The translations under genes were made by a program, and so were the position numbers. 64,000 nucleotides of DNA from Gilvimarinus algae (GTDB taxonomy: Bacteria > Pseudomonadota > Gammaproteobacteria > Pseudomonadales > Cellvibrionaceae). This document shows, piece after piece, positions 48,898 to 58,328 of the stretch. Within the stretch, counting starts at the first letter, position 1. Every line of letters starts with the position of its first letter. The notes under the pieces are model-generated. The model did no database searches. It was given only the letters and a program-made list of their open reading frames with translations, and was not told the DNA's origin. The stretch spans positions 310,001-374,000 of the forward strand of contig NZ_JAULRT010000062.1 in NCBI RefSeq assembly GCF_030518215.1. Reading direction: 5' to 3'.

Positions 48898-51003
48898 ATG
48901 ACCCTCTTTTCCCGCCGGGCGCTTGCCCTGGCCGTTGCCCTTTACAGCGGCGCAGCCTACGCCCAAAACGATAAGCCAGCCAACCAAAACGATACGAGTT
49001 CAGCCGAGCCCGAGCAGATAGAAACCCTGCTGGTCTACGGTGAGCCGGATACCACCAAAACCGCCACCAAACTCAACCTCTCGGTGTTTGAAACGCCGCA
49101 GATGGTCTCGGTGATTTCGCGCGCGCAAATCGACGACTTTGCCCTGCGCGAGGTGAACGCGCTGCTCAACTATGTACCGGGCGTGACCGTGGAGCAGGTG
49201 GAAACCGATCGCACTTACTACACCGCGCGCGGCTTTGACATTGTGAACTTTCAGTACGACGGCGTGGGTGTGCCTTTCTCCTACGGCCTGACTCAGGGCC
49301 ACGACGATACCGCCATCTACGAGCAAGTGGAGGTGGTTAAGGGCGCGACGGGGCTGACCACCGGCCTCGCCAATCCCTCGGCGACCATTAACTATGTGCG
49401 CAAGCGCCCCACGGATGAGTTTCAAGCGTCTGTGTCCGCCGCCGGCGGCAGCTGGGATTATTACCGGCTCGATGGCGATGTATCCGGCACGATTGTCGAT
49501 GACAAACTCAAGGGCCGATTGGTGGTGGCGCGGCAGGAGGGGGATTCTTACCTGGATCGCTACGCAAAAGAGCTCAGCATTTTTTACGGTGTGTTGAGCG
49601 GCAGTATTACCGACTCTACCCGTTGGAGCCTCGGTCACAGCATCAACGATAATCATAACGATGGAATGTCTTCCGGCGCCTTGCCGTTATTTTACAGCGA
49701 TGGCTCGCTCACCGATTATGACGTCTCCACCAACACCGCCCCCGACTGGGCCTATCAGGACGTGACCCAGCATCGCAGCTTTGCCGAGCTGGAGCAGGAT
49801 CTGGGCGAGCGCTGGATGCTAAAAGCCATTTTTACCCGCAATAAGCAGGAAAAAGAGTGGGAGAATTTTTATCTCTCCGGTGCGCCCGACCCGCTCACCG
49901 AAGAGGGCCTGGTGGGGGTGGCCAGCCGCTACGAAGCGCAAGACAAAGAAGACATTGTCGATCTGTTTGTCAGCGGCAGCTTTTCTCTGTTTGGCCGCGA
50001 TCACGAGCTGGTGGCCGGCATCAATCTTGCCGATATTAAGCTCACCGGCCGCTCCATCTACTCCAGCGCCTGGGGTGGTTACGACGATCCGGTGGGCGGC
50101 AATTGGGCCGAAGGGGCAACCCCCTATCCGGCCATGGACATCGACAACCCCGAGTCCTCGTCTACCGACATCGACCAGACGCAAAACTCTTATTATGTGT
50201 CCACCCGCCTTAATCTCACTGACAAGCTGTCGCTGCTGCTGGGCGCGCGCAATGTGGACATTGAGCAAGAGGGTATCAGCTACTCGGCGCCGCAAAACGC
50301 CGAAGACGACGAGACCGTTCCCTACGCCGGCATTACCTACGAGGTGATCAACGGCACCATGCTCTACGCCAGCTACAGCGAAGTGTTTAAGGCGCAAACC
50401 TGGGTGGATGCCGATTTGGCGCCTCTGGGTCCGGTGCAGGGCGAGGGCACTGAGGTGGGGGTTAAGCAAGAGCTCTTCAACGGCGCAGCGGTACTCACCG
50501 CCGCCTGGTTCGAATCGCGCCAGGAAAACTTTGGCGAGTGGGTCACCCGCGACATTGAAACCGGGCTCAATATTTACCGGGGCGCCGAGTTTGAAAGCGA
50601 CGGCTTTGAGTTGGAGCTTGCCGGTGAGCTGCTGACCGGCCTCAATATCAGCGCCGGTTACACCCAAGTGGACGTTACCGATGAAAACGGTAACGATACC
50701 CGCCGCTTTATTCCCGGCAAACAGTTCAAGCTGGCGACGGCCTACCAGGTGCCAGCGCTTAACGGCTTGCGCCTGGGTGGCGGCATCAACTGGCAGAGTG
50801 AGATTTACTACGCCGGCACCGAGGTGCAGGACAGCTACGCGCTGGTGGACCTCTTTGCCCAGTACGACCTCTCGGCCAATCTGACGCTCGGAGTGAACCT
50901 CAACAACCTCACCGATGAAAAGTACCGCCTCAGCCCCCAGTGGGGCCAGGCCAACTTCGGCGCACCGCGCAGCGTAGTCGGCTCGGTGACCTGGACGTAC
51001 TAG
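48898..51003 (+). CDS. TonB-dependent siderophore receptor
   Basis: A 701-residue outer-membrane receptor starting at the ATG at 48898 (GGAG six bases upstream). The signal peptide ends AAYAQ. The plug has IETLLVYGEPDTTKTATKLNLSVFETPQMVSVISRAQI, LNYVPGVTVEQVETD and VEVVKGATGLTTGLANPSATINYVRKRP, the pattern of hydroxamate/ferric-siderophore receptors. The barrel ends VTWTY. A Fur-like site upstream supports iron control. No biosynthesis genes are near, so it may use siderophores made by others. Confidence 0.92.
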   Translation: MTLFSRRALALAVALYSGAAYAQNDKPANQNDTSSAEPEQIETLLVYGEPDTTKTATKLNLSVFETPQMVSVISRAQIDDFALREVNALLNYVPGVTVEQVETDRTYYTARGFDIVNFQYDGVGVPFSYGLTQGHDDTAIYEQVEVVKGATGLTTGLANPSATINYVRKRPTDEFQASVSAAGGSWDYYRLDGDVSGTIVDDKLKGRLVVARQEGDSYLDRYAKELSIFYGVLSGSITDSTRWSLGHSINDNHNDGMSSGALPLFYSDGSLTDYDVSTNTAPDWAYQDVTQHRSFAELEQDLGERWMLKAIFTRNKQEKEWENFYLSGAPDPLTEEGLVGVASRYEAQDKEDIVDLFVSGSFSLFGRDHELVAGINLADIKLTGRSIYSSAWGGYDDPVGGNWAEGATPYPAMDIDNPESSSTDIDQTQNSYYVSTRLNLTDKLSLLLGARNVDIEQEGISYSAPQNAEDDETVPYAGITYEVINGTMLYASYSEVFKAQTWVDADLAPLGPVQGEGTEVGVKQELFNGAAVLTAAWFESRQENFGEWVTRDIETGLNIYRGAEFESDGFELELAGELLTGLNISAGYTQVDVTDENGNDTRRFIPGKQFKLATAYQVPALNGLRLGGGINWQSEIYYAGTEVQDSYALVDLFAQYDLSANLTLGVNLNNLTDEKYRLSPQWGQANFGAPRSVVGSVTWTY

Positions 51004-51034
51004 TCCTCAGACAAACCTGCTTTATACCAGCCAG

Positions 51035-51069
51035 AGCCCCTTCAGGTTTTGCCTAAAGGGGCTTTTTTA
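51035..51069 (+). terminator. intrinsic terminator after siderophore receptor
   Basis: AGCCCCTT (51035-51042) pairs with AAGGGGCT (51056-51063), followed by a T run. Confidence 0.85.
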
Positions 51070-51781
51070 TGTCCAGGAACACTGAGTAAATCTGATAAAT
51101 TCCGAGTTTAAGTGTCGCTTTGACTTTGCAGGCGCCGCTGTTATATTGGGTCGCTGGCTTGTATAGATCGCCACAATAGTAAATTGGTAATGATTTCCCA
51201 GTTCAATATAAGTGTCGCAGATAGTCAATAGCAATGCTCAGTGCCAAAAGAAAACCGCTCATTGACTGCTATTTTGTGGTAATAGGCCGGTGCAGCTAGT
51301 GATTTTTCAGGGGTAAAAAAAGAAGCGGGATGTTACGCCAGAGAAGAGTTCTCTGCATAGTGGGTTCTCTAAAATAGTGGCAAGGATTTCCTGGAAAATT
51401 CTCAAATATCCCAGCAATGGTGTGTTTAAGAGTTTCTAGGTTAGATTCGAATTTTCTAAATTCTTCTGAAACATTATTCTGAAATATCTGTAGATTAAAT
51501 TATTTCGGTAAGAGCAGTCCTAAATTTGAAAGTGATTAACTTTTTCCTAAAGAGATGATGTTGACATATTTCCGGATTGAAAAATGGAATTTTTAGGGAA
51601 GTTTTTCCTGATTTTTAATCGTATCTATCGATGTATGGTTCGAGATTTAGGAAAAGTCAGGGCTCTTTTTGAATTCAGTACGAGGCACGCGTTTATCGAA
51701 GTTTTTCTTGGATAATTGTTTATAGTTAATTTTAGTCTTAGGTATTGGTTTTGTAAGCTAGAAAAAGAGATCTTATTAAAG
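51070..51781. other. AT-rich noncoding stretch
   Basis: Over 700 bp with no convincing gene, tRNA or repeat. Base composition drops sharply from the GC-rich left side and stays low through the next gene, suggesting acquired DNA. Short frames such as 51625-51873 (minus) look like chance. Confidence 0.5.
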
Positions 51782-52867
51782 GTGAATAATAAGTTGATTA
51801 AGAAAACACTTCTTGATGGCATAATTGATAGTGTTATTTCTGACTCTATTGTTTTAAAGAAAGGCCGCCTCATAAAGCTTGTGGGTGCAAAAAATTTCGA
51901 CTATCGGGATGAAGTTGAGAGTTGCTCTGAAAAGTTAGCTTATTTGTATTCAAATGACATGGGTGTTTTTCATCACGTTATTGGTTTGTCCAGTACGGAT
52001 ATTTTGTATTGGAAGTTCGGTGATGACAAACAAGTATCTGTGGGAAATCATTCTGATCTATTTTTGCATGCAATTTATTGTGATGAACCTTATCTGTATT
52101 TAAGGGGGGTGTCTTCAGGAAAATGCTTCGAGTTTAATATGGAGAAAAGTGAAATTCGAGGTTTATGCGAAAAAAGATTTACGAACACGCCTGTCGTTGT
52201 TAACGATAAGCTTTTTGCCATGAGTGGCTCAGACAGTTTAGATTGTTACTCGCTGAGTGGTAGTCTGGTGTGGAGTTGCAATCTGGTTGAGCTGGTTAGA
52301 AAAAATACTCAGCTAACTGAAGGTTTAAATTTTAAGGTTAGTGAAAGAGTTCGAAGTGTTGAGTCGAAGATAATTTTTCATGTCGATCCGTATCGTTTAT
52401 TTTGTGTTTCTTCTGAGGATGGACGTTACCTTTGGGATATTGATGATGTCGTGGATTTCAACTGGTGTGTTGGTCATGACAATTATATTTATTCTGTGCG
52501 TAACGGCATGTTAAAAACAATATCTTCCACAGACGGTTCGATTGTATCGGATAGAGAGATTGATTGTGATTGGATTCAATCTGAAAAGATTGGACTTAAC
52601 TTGTTTCAGGTGAGTTATACGGATACTCATTTGATATGTGGGTTTTTAGGTCATGGTTTGTGCGCAATTAATTTGAAAACTGCAAAAGTCGACTGGCATG
52701 AATTTGATGGAATGACCTGCAATCGCAAGCCGATTATTAAAAATAATCGTATTTATGCCCAGATGAAAGGCGGTATTGAATTTGGGGGTGGTAGGGGACA
52801 GGAGTATGTGCTTGAAGGTGTTGGCGGGTACATGGATTGCCCAGACAACCGGTTTAATTTTATTTAA
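51782..52867 (+). CDS. orphan PQQ-like beta-propeller protein, AT-rich
   Basis: About 361 residues from a GTG at 51782 (AAAGG immediately before; an upstream TTG at 51716 is possible). The product has regularly spaced beta stretches with aromatic closures (DILYWKFGDDK, DSLDCYSLSGSLVWSCNLV, EDGRYLWDIDDV, AINLKTAKVDWHEFDG), like PQQ-repeat or WD-type propellers. No signal peptide, so probably cytosolic. Low GC and atypical codon use relative to neighbours suggest horizontal origin. Such orphan propellers are sometimes immunity or binding proteins, but nothing here proves that. Confidence 0.65.
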   Translation: MNNKLIKKTLLDGIIDSVISDSIVLKKGRLIKLVGAKNFDYRDEVESCSEKLAYLYSNDMGVFHHVIGLSSTDILYWKFGDDKQVSVGNHSDLFLHAIYCDEPYLYLRGVSSGKCFEFNMEKSEIRGLCEKRFTNTPVVVNDKLFAMSGSDSLDCYSLSGSLVWSCNLVELVRKNTQLTEGLNFKVSERVRSVESKIIFHVDPYRLFCVSSEDGRYLWDIDDVVDFNWCVGHDNYIYSVRNGMLKTISSTDGSIVSDREIDCDWIQSEKIGLNLFQVSYTDTHLICGFLGHGLCAINLKTAKVDWHEFDGMTCNRKPIIKNNRIYAQMKGGIEFGGGRGQEYVLEGVGGYMDCPDNRFNFI

Positions 52868-52885
52868 AAATGAGAGAGGTGGCCT

Positions 52886-53122
52886 GTGGCTTTCTCTGAA
52901 TCTGAAACAACCGCTTTACTGGCGGTAAAAGGCGTTGGTCCGACCGTGCTCAAGCGTTTTGAAGAAATCGGTATTGATTCCTTCGCCAAGCTATCAGGCC
53001 ACAATGCCAGAGACATTGCCGAGATGGTGGCGTCTATGCTGCAAACCACCTGCTGGAAAAATAGCCCCCAGGCGCTATCGGCGGTTGAGGCTGCGATTTT
53101 GCGGGCCAGGCAGGGGCTGTAG
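52886..53122 (+). CDS. small helix-hairpin-helix protein
   Basis: A 78-residue protein starting at GTG (AGAGAGG upstream). LLAVKGVGPTVLKRFEEIGIDSFAKLSG is a helix-hairpin-helix of the kind that binds DNA non-specifically, as in DUF4332 and RuvA-like proteins. It lies 18 bp after the propeller gene but has the normal base composition of the chromosome. Role unknown. Confidence 0.8.
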   Translation: MAFSESETTALLAVKGVGPTVLKRFEEIGIDSFAKLSGHNARDIAEMVASMLQTTCWKNSPQALSAVEAAILRARQGL

Positions 53123-53185
53123 GCGAGAATAAAACGCAGCCTCTTTGGTGTGCATTAACCTGCAAGATAATAATGGACGGTGAAT

Positions 53186-53671
53186 ATGGATAATCTTGAG
53201 AACTCAAATGACACACAAACGCCGGATGATGAAGACAACCTCGCGAGCCGCTGGTACCGACTCTGGGCGGCGCTGATCGACGGGCTTATTGTCATGGTCT
53301 TTACCATGCCTGTGATGTACTTGACCGGCGGTTTTGAAGGCGCTTTAGAGGGTATTCAGCCCTCTTGGCAGTACACACTCTTGATGGGGCTTTTGGGTAT
53401 TGTGGTCTTTGTCCTGATTAACGGCAAGCTGCTCGCCCAACGCGGTCAGACGATTGGCAAACGCGCACTGGGGATTAAAATTGTCACCTTGTCTGGTGAA
53501 CTGCCCAGTGTGAAAAGCCATCTGTTAAAACGCTACGCCGTGTATTTTTTACTCGGTAATGTCCCGACGATTGGCCAGTTATTGTCCCTTGCCAATGTGT
53601 TGGCCATTTTTGGTGAGCAAAAGCGCTGCGGGCATGACTATGTGGCGGGTACCATGGTGGTTAACGTCTAA
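53186..53671 (+). CDS. RDD-family membrane protein
   Basis: A 161-residue protein. The N-terminal helix carries ASRWYRLWAALIDGLIVMVFTMPV, the Arg-Asp-Asp-type signature region, and the second pair is followed by QRGQTIGKRALGIKIVTLSG, also typical. Three to four helices. Some RDD proteins work in sodium/proton exchange or in membrane quality control; here the function is not known. The start is taken at the ATG at 53186. Confidence 0.85.
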   Translation: MDNLENSNDTQTPDDEDNLASRWYRLWAALIDGLIVMVFTMPVMYLTGGFEGALEGIQPSWQYTLLMGLLGIVVFVLINGKLLAQRGQTIGKRALGIKIVTLSGELPSVKSHLLKRYAVYFLLGNVPTIGQLLSLANVLAIFGEQKRCGHDYVAGTMVVNV

Positions 53672-53717
53672 CCGGTGAAAGGGCCTTCCTTCTGAAAAGG
53701 ATGCAGCGAGATTGACT

Positions 53718-54119
53718 ATGACTGACCACCTTGGCTCATGTTTGTGCGGAAGCGTGCGCTTTGCAGTGCAGGGCGATTTTGACCAATTTTATGTGTGCCA
53801 TTGCCGCCACTGCCAAAAGGATACGGGCTCTGCTTACGCGGCAAACCTGTTTGCTCATTCGGCAGAGCTAAATTGGACTGCAGGGGAAGCGTACGTGACT
53901 TGTTACACGCTCCCAGGAACCCGCCACAGAAAGAGCTTTTGTCGGCAATGTGGCTCTGCCTTGCCCAGTACTCAGGATGGAGACTTGCTGGTAGTCCCGG
54001 CAGGTTGTTTGGATACCGAAATCACAAAGACTCCCGCAGCGCATATTTTTGTTGGCAGTAGAGCGAAATGGGAGAGCGGCTTAGAAGCAATCCCCGAGCA
54101 TGAGGGGCTGCCTGAATAA
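53718..54119 (+). CDS. GFA-family (Mss4-like) zinc protein
   Basis: A 133-residue protein of the GFA/CENP-V family. Zinc ligands are in GSCLCGSVRF, VCHCRHCQKDTGSAYAAN and SFCRQCGSALP; the pattern matches the formaldehyde-glutathione adduct family in fold, but most members have no proven reaction. The start is the ATG at 53718 and not the upstream TTG. Confidence 0.9.
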   Translation: MTDHLGSCLCGSVRFAVQGDFDQFYVCHCRHCQKDTGSAYAANLFAHSAELNWTAGEAYVTCYTLPGTRHRKSFCRQCGSALPSTQDGDLLVVPAGCLDTEITKTPAAHIFVGSRAKWESGLEAIPEHEGLPE

Positions 54120-54201
54120 GCGTTACTCCAGTCACTGATGGATTTGCTAGCTTGGATTTTGTACACGCGGTCAATCAAAGATCTACTCGGCGGACCTTAC
54201 C

Positions 54202-54591
54202 ATGACATCACCCCATAGTATTGAGAAACAGTTTGTCGTTATCAGCCCTGACAAGGTCGCCTCGGTTGAGCGCGCTGACACCACCTTGTACGAGCGCCTG
54301 GATGCAAATTATAGCGATTTTGTGGGGCATGAACTGGTGTCTTGCTATGAGTTTGATTCTGACTGGCCCAGCTGGGAGGTTCATCCGCACGGCGATGAGG
54401 TCGTCTTGCTGCTGTCGGGCGATGTTACGTTTGTGCTGCAAACCGATTCTGGTGAGCACTGTGTCAATTTGAATAAACAGGGCCAGTATGTCCTCGTCCC
54501 CAGAGGTGTTTGGCACACCGCTAGAACCAACACGGCCTCCAAATTGTTGTTTGTGACTCCAGGGCAAGGCACGCAGCACAGGGGTGTGTAG
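54202..54591 (+). CDS. single-domain cupin protein
   Basis: A 129-residue cytosolic cupin. WEVHPHGDEVVLLLSGDVTFVL is cupin motif 1 with two histidines and a glutamate, and VPRGVWHTART provides the motif 2 histidine. No substrate can be inferred. It stands between a GFA protein and a DUF486 protein in the same orientation with gaps of about 80 bp. Confidence 0.85.
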   Translation: MTSPHSIEKQFVVISPDKVASVERADTTLYERLDANYSDFVGHELVSCYEFDSDWPSWEVHPHGDEVVLLLSGDVTFVLQTDSGEHCVNLNKQGQYVLVPRGVWHTARTNTASKLLFVTPGQGTQHRGV

Positions 54592-54672
54592 TGGTTGAAG
54601 AATGGCGCGTTTGACGCAGGCGCCATTGTTTTTATGGCGGTTTCATCCTAAGTGTATTCAGAGAAAATCAAT

Positions 54673-55023
54673 ATGAACCCAGTGGTCGTATCGGTATTGC
54701 TGTTGATTTGCAGTAATGTGTTTATGACATTTGCGTGGTATGCGCATTTAAAGGAGTTAAACAGTAAGCCGTGGTTGGTGGCTGCCCTGGTCAGTTGGGG
54801 GATTGCGCTGTTTGAATATATGTTTCAGGTGCCGGCCAACCGCATCGGCTACAGCGTGCTGAGTGTGGGGCAGTTAAAGATCATCCAAGAGGTGATCACG
54901 CTGTCGGTGTTTGTGCCTTTCACCTTGCTGTACCTGAAAGAGCCCTTGAAGCTGGATTATCTGTGGGCTGGCCTATGTCTGCTGGGGGCGGTATTCTTTA
55001 TGTTCAGAGAAAAACTGGTGTAA
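54673..55023 (+). CDS. DUF486 / DMT-family small membrane protein
   Basis: A 116-residue protein with four helices, starting at the ATG at 54673. NVFMTFAWYAHLK, FEYMFQVPANRIGY and QLKIIQEVITLSVFVPF are the DUF486 (drug/metabolite-transporter-like) signature. Function unknown; often a lone gene, as here. Confidence 0.9.
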   Translation: MNPVVVSVLLLICSNVFMTFAWYAHLKELNSKPWLVAALVSWGIALFEYMFQVPANRIGYSVLSVGQLKIIQEVITLSVFVPFTLLYLKEPLKLDYLWAGLCLLGAVFFMFREKLV

Positions 55024-55150
55024 GCGGGCCAGCATCGCCCGCTGTTTGGGTTTACGTTTTTTTGAGGGTAGGGCGCCAGCCGACCCTTGTTTGTACCGGC
55101 TGAGTTTTGAAGTAGATGCCAGGAAGCTTCATTCGTCACGGAGGAAAGTT

Positions 55151-56788
55151 ATGCGGTGGTTGTGTTTATTTTCGGTTTTGTTTGTCTCTTACCCTGCCTG
55201 CGCCCAGCTGTATCAGTGGAAGGATGAGCACGGGCGCACCCACTACAGCGACAAACCACCGCCGGGCCAGGCCACTGAGGCCCCGGCCGCCGAGTCGGCG
55301 CCTGCACCCGAACCGGCCGCTGCGCCGATTCAGTCGCCGAGCTCGGTGCGCCAGCCGCTCAATGTTGACGACGTGGCCTACAGCCGGCCCGCCTACAGTG
55401 ACGCCCTGGCGCTGCGGCATCTGTTTATCCAACGTGAATTCGCCGCGCTGAACGATGCTTTGGAGCTGCGCCTGCGCGAAGTGCAGAGCGACATTGTGCG
55501 TGAACTCACGCTGCGTGCGGCTTACGACATTTTCGCCGTGACCTCAGCTGAGACCGAAACCTTGCTCAATCAGTGGATTGAGGCCTTTCCGAAAAGTTAT
55601 CAGCCCTATCTGGCCCGCGCCATCTACTACGAGCAGCGTGGCTGGAGTGAGCGCGGCGGCGCCTATGCCCACAGAACGCCCAGCGCCAATATCTCGCGGA
55701 TGCGCAGCGCCTTTGACCTGGCCCAAAGGGATCTGCGCCAGGTGCTGGCACTCAATGAGCGGGCGCTGCCCGCCTACTGGGTACTGATTGACATGGCGCG
55801 CACGGAGGGTGACCGCAATGTGTCCAGGCAAGTGCTGTCCCGGGGGCTCAAGTTTTACCCCAACTCCTATGTCTTGCGCTGGTCTTACGTGCAGGGTCTT
55901 GAGCCGCGTTGGGGCGGATCGGAAGCGCTGGTGCAGGACTTTGTCGAGCTTGAGCCAAAAACCCTGAAGGCCAATCCGCGCCTGCAGGCCTTTAAAAACT
56001 ACCCGATCTTCGACCAGGGGCTCGCGCACTATCGCAAAAAAGAGTACGAGGAGGCGTTGGCCTCGTTTGATGAGGCGCTTAAGGCCGGCGCACACCCCAC
56101 CTATTCATATTATCGGGGCAGGAGTCTGTACAAGCTCGAGCGCTACCCGGAAGCCGTTAAGGCCCTAAGCCAGGCCATGGTGCTGCGCCCGGACATTGCC
56201 GGCCATTACTACTGGCGCTCCAGAGCGCTCTATTACGGCGGCTTTTATGCCGACGCCGTCGCCGATATCCAGCGCGCCTATGCGCTCGATAGCGAGGATG
56301 AATACATCGCGAATTTTCGCAAAACCCTGTTTGCCAGAACCACCAACGACTATGTAAAGGGCATGGACAAAAACTGGGCCCGCGAGGTGGTGAAAACCGA
56401 GCCCTCTAAATACGATGAGAATCAGCTGTTTATTCACGCCAAGGCCCAGCTGGCCCTGGGCATGAACGCCGAGGCCGAGCAAAGCCTGCTGCAGCTGATA
56501 GAGCTAAAGCCCAACGAGTACGAGTATTTTAAATGGCTGGACTTTGCTCTCTACCGCTTGGCCCGGCTGGAGGAGATAATCGCTCACTGGGACGACTTCC
56601 TGAGCCGCAACACCACCTCAGCCGACGCCGTGATGCAGCGCGGCATCACCTACTTCCAACTGGAAAACTATCCCGCCGCCATGGAAGACGCCGCGCGCGC
56701 CAGCGAGCTGGGCAGTGAACAGGGGCAGCACTTTTACCAGAAGCTCAAGGCGTTCACCGTTCGGCCTTCACCTACAGAGGGGGTATAA
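55151..56788 (+). CDS. exported DUF4124 and TPR-repeat protein
   Basis: A 545-residue protein; the ATG at 55151 follows GGAGGAAA. A signal peptide (to ACAQ) is followed by a DUF4124 domain, LYQWKDEHGRTHYSDKPPPG, then an Ala/Pro-rich linker. From residue 90 to the end it is helical with tetratricopeptide repeats (LAHYRKKEYEEALASFDEALKAG, LYKLERYPEAVKALSQAMVLRPD, SRALYYGGFYADAVADIQRAYAL). TPRs mediate protein contacts, so it should be a periplasmic scaffold. No partner is visible nearby. Confidence 0.85.
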   Translation: MRWLCLFSVLFVSYPACAQLYQWKDEHGRTHYSDKPPPGQATEAPAAESAPAPEPAAAPIQSPSSVRQPLNVDDVAYSRPAYSDALALRHLFIQREFAALNDALELRLREVQSDIVRELTLRAAYDIFAVTSAETETLLNQWIEAFPKSYQPYLARAIYYEQRGWSERGGAYAHRTPSANISRMRSAFDLAQRDLRQVLALNERALPAYWVLIDMARTEGDRNVSRQVLSRGLKFYPNSYVLRWSYVQGLEPRWGGSEALVQDFVELEPKTLKANPRLQAFKNYPIFDQGLAHYRKKEYEEALASFDEALKAGAHPTYSYYRGRSLYKLERYPEAVKALSQAMVLRPDIAGHYYWRSRALYYGGFYADAVADIQRAYALDSEDEYIANFRKTLFARTTNDYVKGMDKNWAREVVKTEPSKYDENQLFIHAKAQLALGMNAEAEQSLLQLIELKPNEYEYFKWLDFALYRLARLEEIIAHWDDFLSRNTTSADAVMQRGITYFQLENYPAAMEDAARASELGSEQGQHFYQKLKAFTVRPSPTEGV

Positions 56789-56913
56789 AGGGCGGCCCCC
56801 GGGCGAGCCCCGGAACTGATTGCAGGCCCGGGAGTCTTTAGCCGAGCTATCTGGCGTTTTGATAACGACTTGGCTTATCTTAACCCCTTGAATGACCCAG
56901 AAAGGAAATACGC

Positions 56914-57642
56914 ATGAACGCCTCTTCGATCCTGAATCAGTTAATGAAACAAGCCGGCGGCCAGTCCTCCGGCAGCAGCGCCGGCGGCGGTATGGATGTG
57001 GGTAAGATGATGTCGGGGCTCTCTTCGCAGTTTTCGGGCGGCAAAGGCACCGGCGGCATCGACCTGAAAAGCCTCTTGGGTGGCGGCGCCCTGGGCCTGA
57101 TGATCGGCTCCAAGCGCGGCCGCAAAATGGGCGGTAAAGCCATCAAATACGGCGCCCTGGCCGGCGTGGGTTTTCTCGCCTGGAAAGCCTACCAAAAGTA
57201 CCAGGCCGACGGCGCCGCTGCCACCGCCCCCCAGGCCAGCGCCCAACAGGGCCAGCCACTGGAGCAGCTACAAGGCCAGGCTCAGGAACAGCGCGGCCTG
57301 GAAATTCTGCAGGCCATGATCATGGCCGCCCGGGCGGATGGACACATCGACGCCAATGAACGCGCCATGCTTACCCAGGAAATCGAAACCCTGGGCCCCG
57401 ACGATGAACTCCACGCCTGGATTCAACAACAGTTCGACGCGCCCCTGGACGCCGACGCTCTCGCGCACAGCGCCGACTCCCCACAGGCCGGTCGCGAAAT
57501 CTACCTGGTCAGCGCCATCATCGTCGACGAGCAAAACCCCATGGAGCGCGCCTGGCTGGATCAACTCGCCAAAGCCCTGGGCATTCCGCCCGACATGGCA
57601 AAAGAACTGGACCGCCAAGTGGAAGAACAGATCAAGGGCTAG
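56914..57642 (+). CDS. DUF533/YebE-like TerB-fold protein
   Basis: A 242-residue protein. After a glycine/serine-rich start, GALGLMIGSKRGRKMGGKAIKYGALAGVGFLAWKAYQKY forms the hydrophobic DUF533 core. The C-terminal half (ILQAMIMAARADGHIDANERAMLTQEIE and a second acidic DEQNPMERAWLDQLAKAL) is a TerB-like helical bundle with metal-binding-type acidic loops. YebE relatives respond to envelope stress. AAAGGA precedes the ATG. Exact role unknown. Confidence 0.88.
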   Translation: MNASSILNQLMKQAGGQSSGSSAGGGMDVGKMMSGLSSQFSGGKGTGGIDLKSLLGGGALGLMIGSKRGRKMGGKAIKYGALAGVGFLAWKAYQKYQADGAAATAPQASAQQGQPLEQLQGQAQEQRGLEILQAMIMAARADGHIDANERAMLTQEIETLGPDDELHAWIQQQFDAPLDADALAHSADSPQAGREIYLVSAIIVDEQNPMERAWLDQLAKALGIPPDMAKELDRQVEEQIKG

Positions 57643-57667
57643 CCAAGTAACCATACCCGACTCAGCC

Positions 57668-57693
57668 AAAAGCACCCGCCAGAGGGTGCTTTT
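57668..57693. terminator. bidirectional intrinsic terminator
   Basis: AAAAGCACCC (57668-57677) pairs perfectly with GGGTGCTTTT (57684-57693). Confidence 0.85.
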
Positions 57694-57981
57694 ATACCGG
57701 CAGTACACCCTGCAGCGGCGCGGCAGGCGTTGGCAGAAACCTGGTACACCTTTCGGTTTCCAAACAGCAGAAAAAGATTTATAGTTTAAAACGTAACCAG
57801 TTCGGAAGGTTAGATAACAAGACCGCTGCCCGCGCGATAATGCGCATGCGCGCTTTGCCTTCCTTCCCAAAAACTCAAAATTGACTAAATGGCTTATAGT
57901 TCAGACGTTTGGGCAGCCTTTCTGACGTCATTGCGATGGGTGATACTGTGCATGCGCACGATTTAAGTGTTAAGTGGGTTT
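57694..57981. other. noncoding stretch before accessory region
   Basis: No credible gene. GCGCATGCGC-type palindromes near 57840 and 57950 are visible, but no attC or promoter could be confirmed. Confidence 0.4.
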
Positions 57982-58248
57982 ATGAAATATAAAGCTCCAG
58001 TCGATACTCTCGAAGCACGGCTAATTCTACTCGCTTTGATGGGGCCGCCATTCGGGGCTTTGTATTTGGCTGCTGATGGAAAAATTGGTATATCTCTGAT
58101 CGTTTTTACGTTTTGGTTTGCCGCCGCCGTACCTTTGATTCGGTGGCTTCACAAAGAACGACTCGTGCGCAAGCAATTCTCAATATTTATTGCGGTGGTT
58201 GCGTCCGCGTTTTACGGTATTGTGCTGTATGGCAGTATCACCACTTAA
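57982..58248 (+). CDS. small membrane protein, three helices
   Basis: An 88-residue protein from the ATG at 57982 (GTG at 57967 is an alternative). Hydrophobic helices lie at about residues 14-30 (LILLALMGPPFGALYLA), 34-52 (IGISLIVFTFWFAAAVPLI) and 66-84 (SIFIAVVASAFYGIVLYG). No family recognised. Probably an accessory or cassette-borne gene. Confidence 0.55.
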   Translation: MKYKAPVDTLEARLILLALMGPPFGALYLAADGKIGISLIVFTFWFAAAVPLIRWLHKERLVRKQFSIFIAVVASAFYGIVLYGSITT

Positions 58249-58254
58249 CCAGGC

Positions 58255-58313
58255 GTACCGGTTTGCCGCCGCAAGCGTCGGCAGGGCGCTCGCAATCTCG
58301 CGCCTCTGTACGC
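58255..58313. repeat. imperfect inverted repeat after small membrane gene
   Basis: GCGTAC (58254-58259) and GTACGC (58308-58313) bracket a GC-rich stretch containing GCCGCCGCAAGCG. It could be a degenerate attC, but canonical GTTA/TAAC ends are missing on the right. Confidence 0.2.
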
Positions 58314-58328
58314 GGCACTCTAATTACT

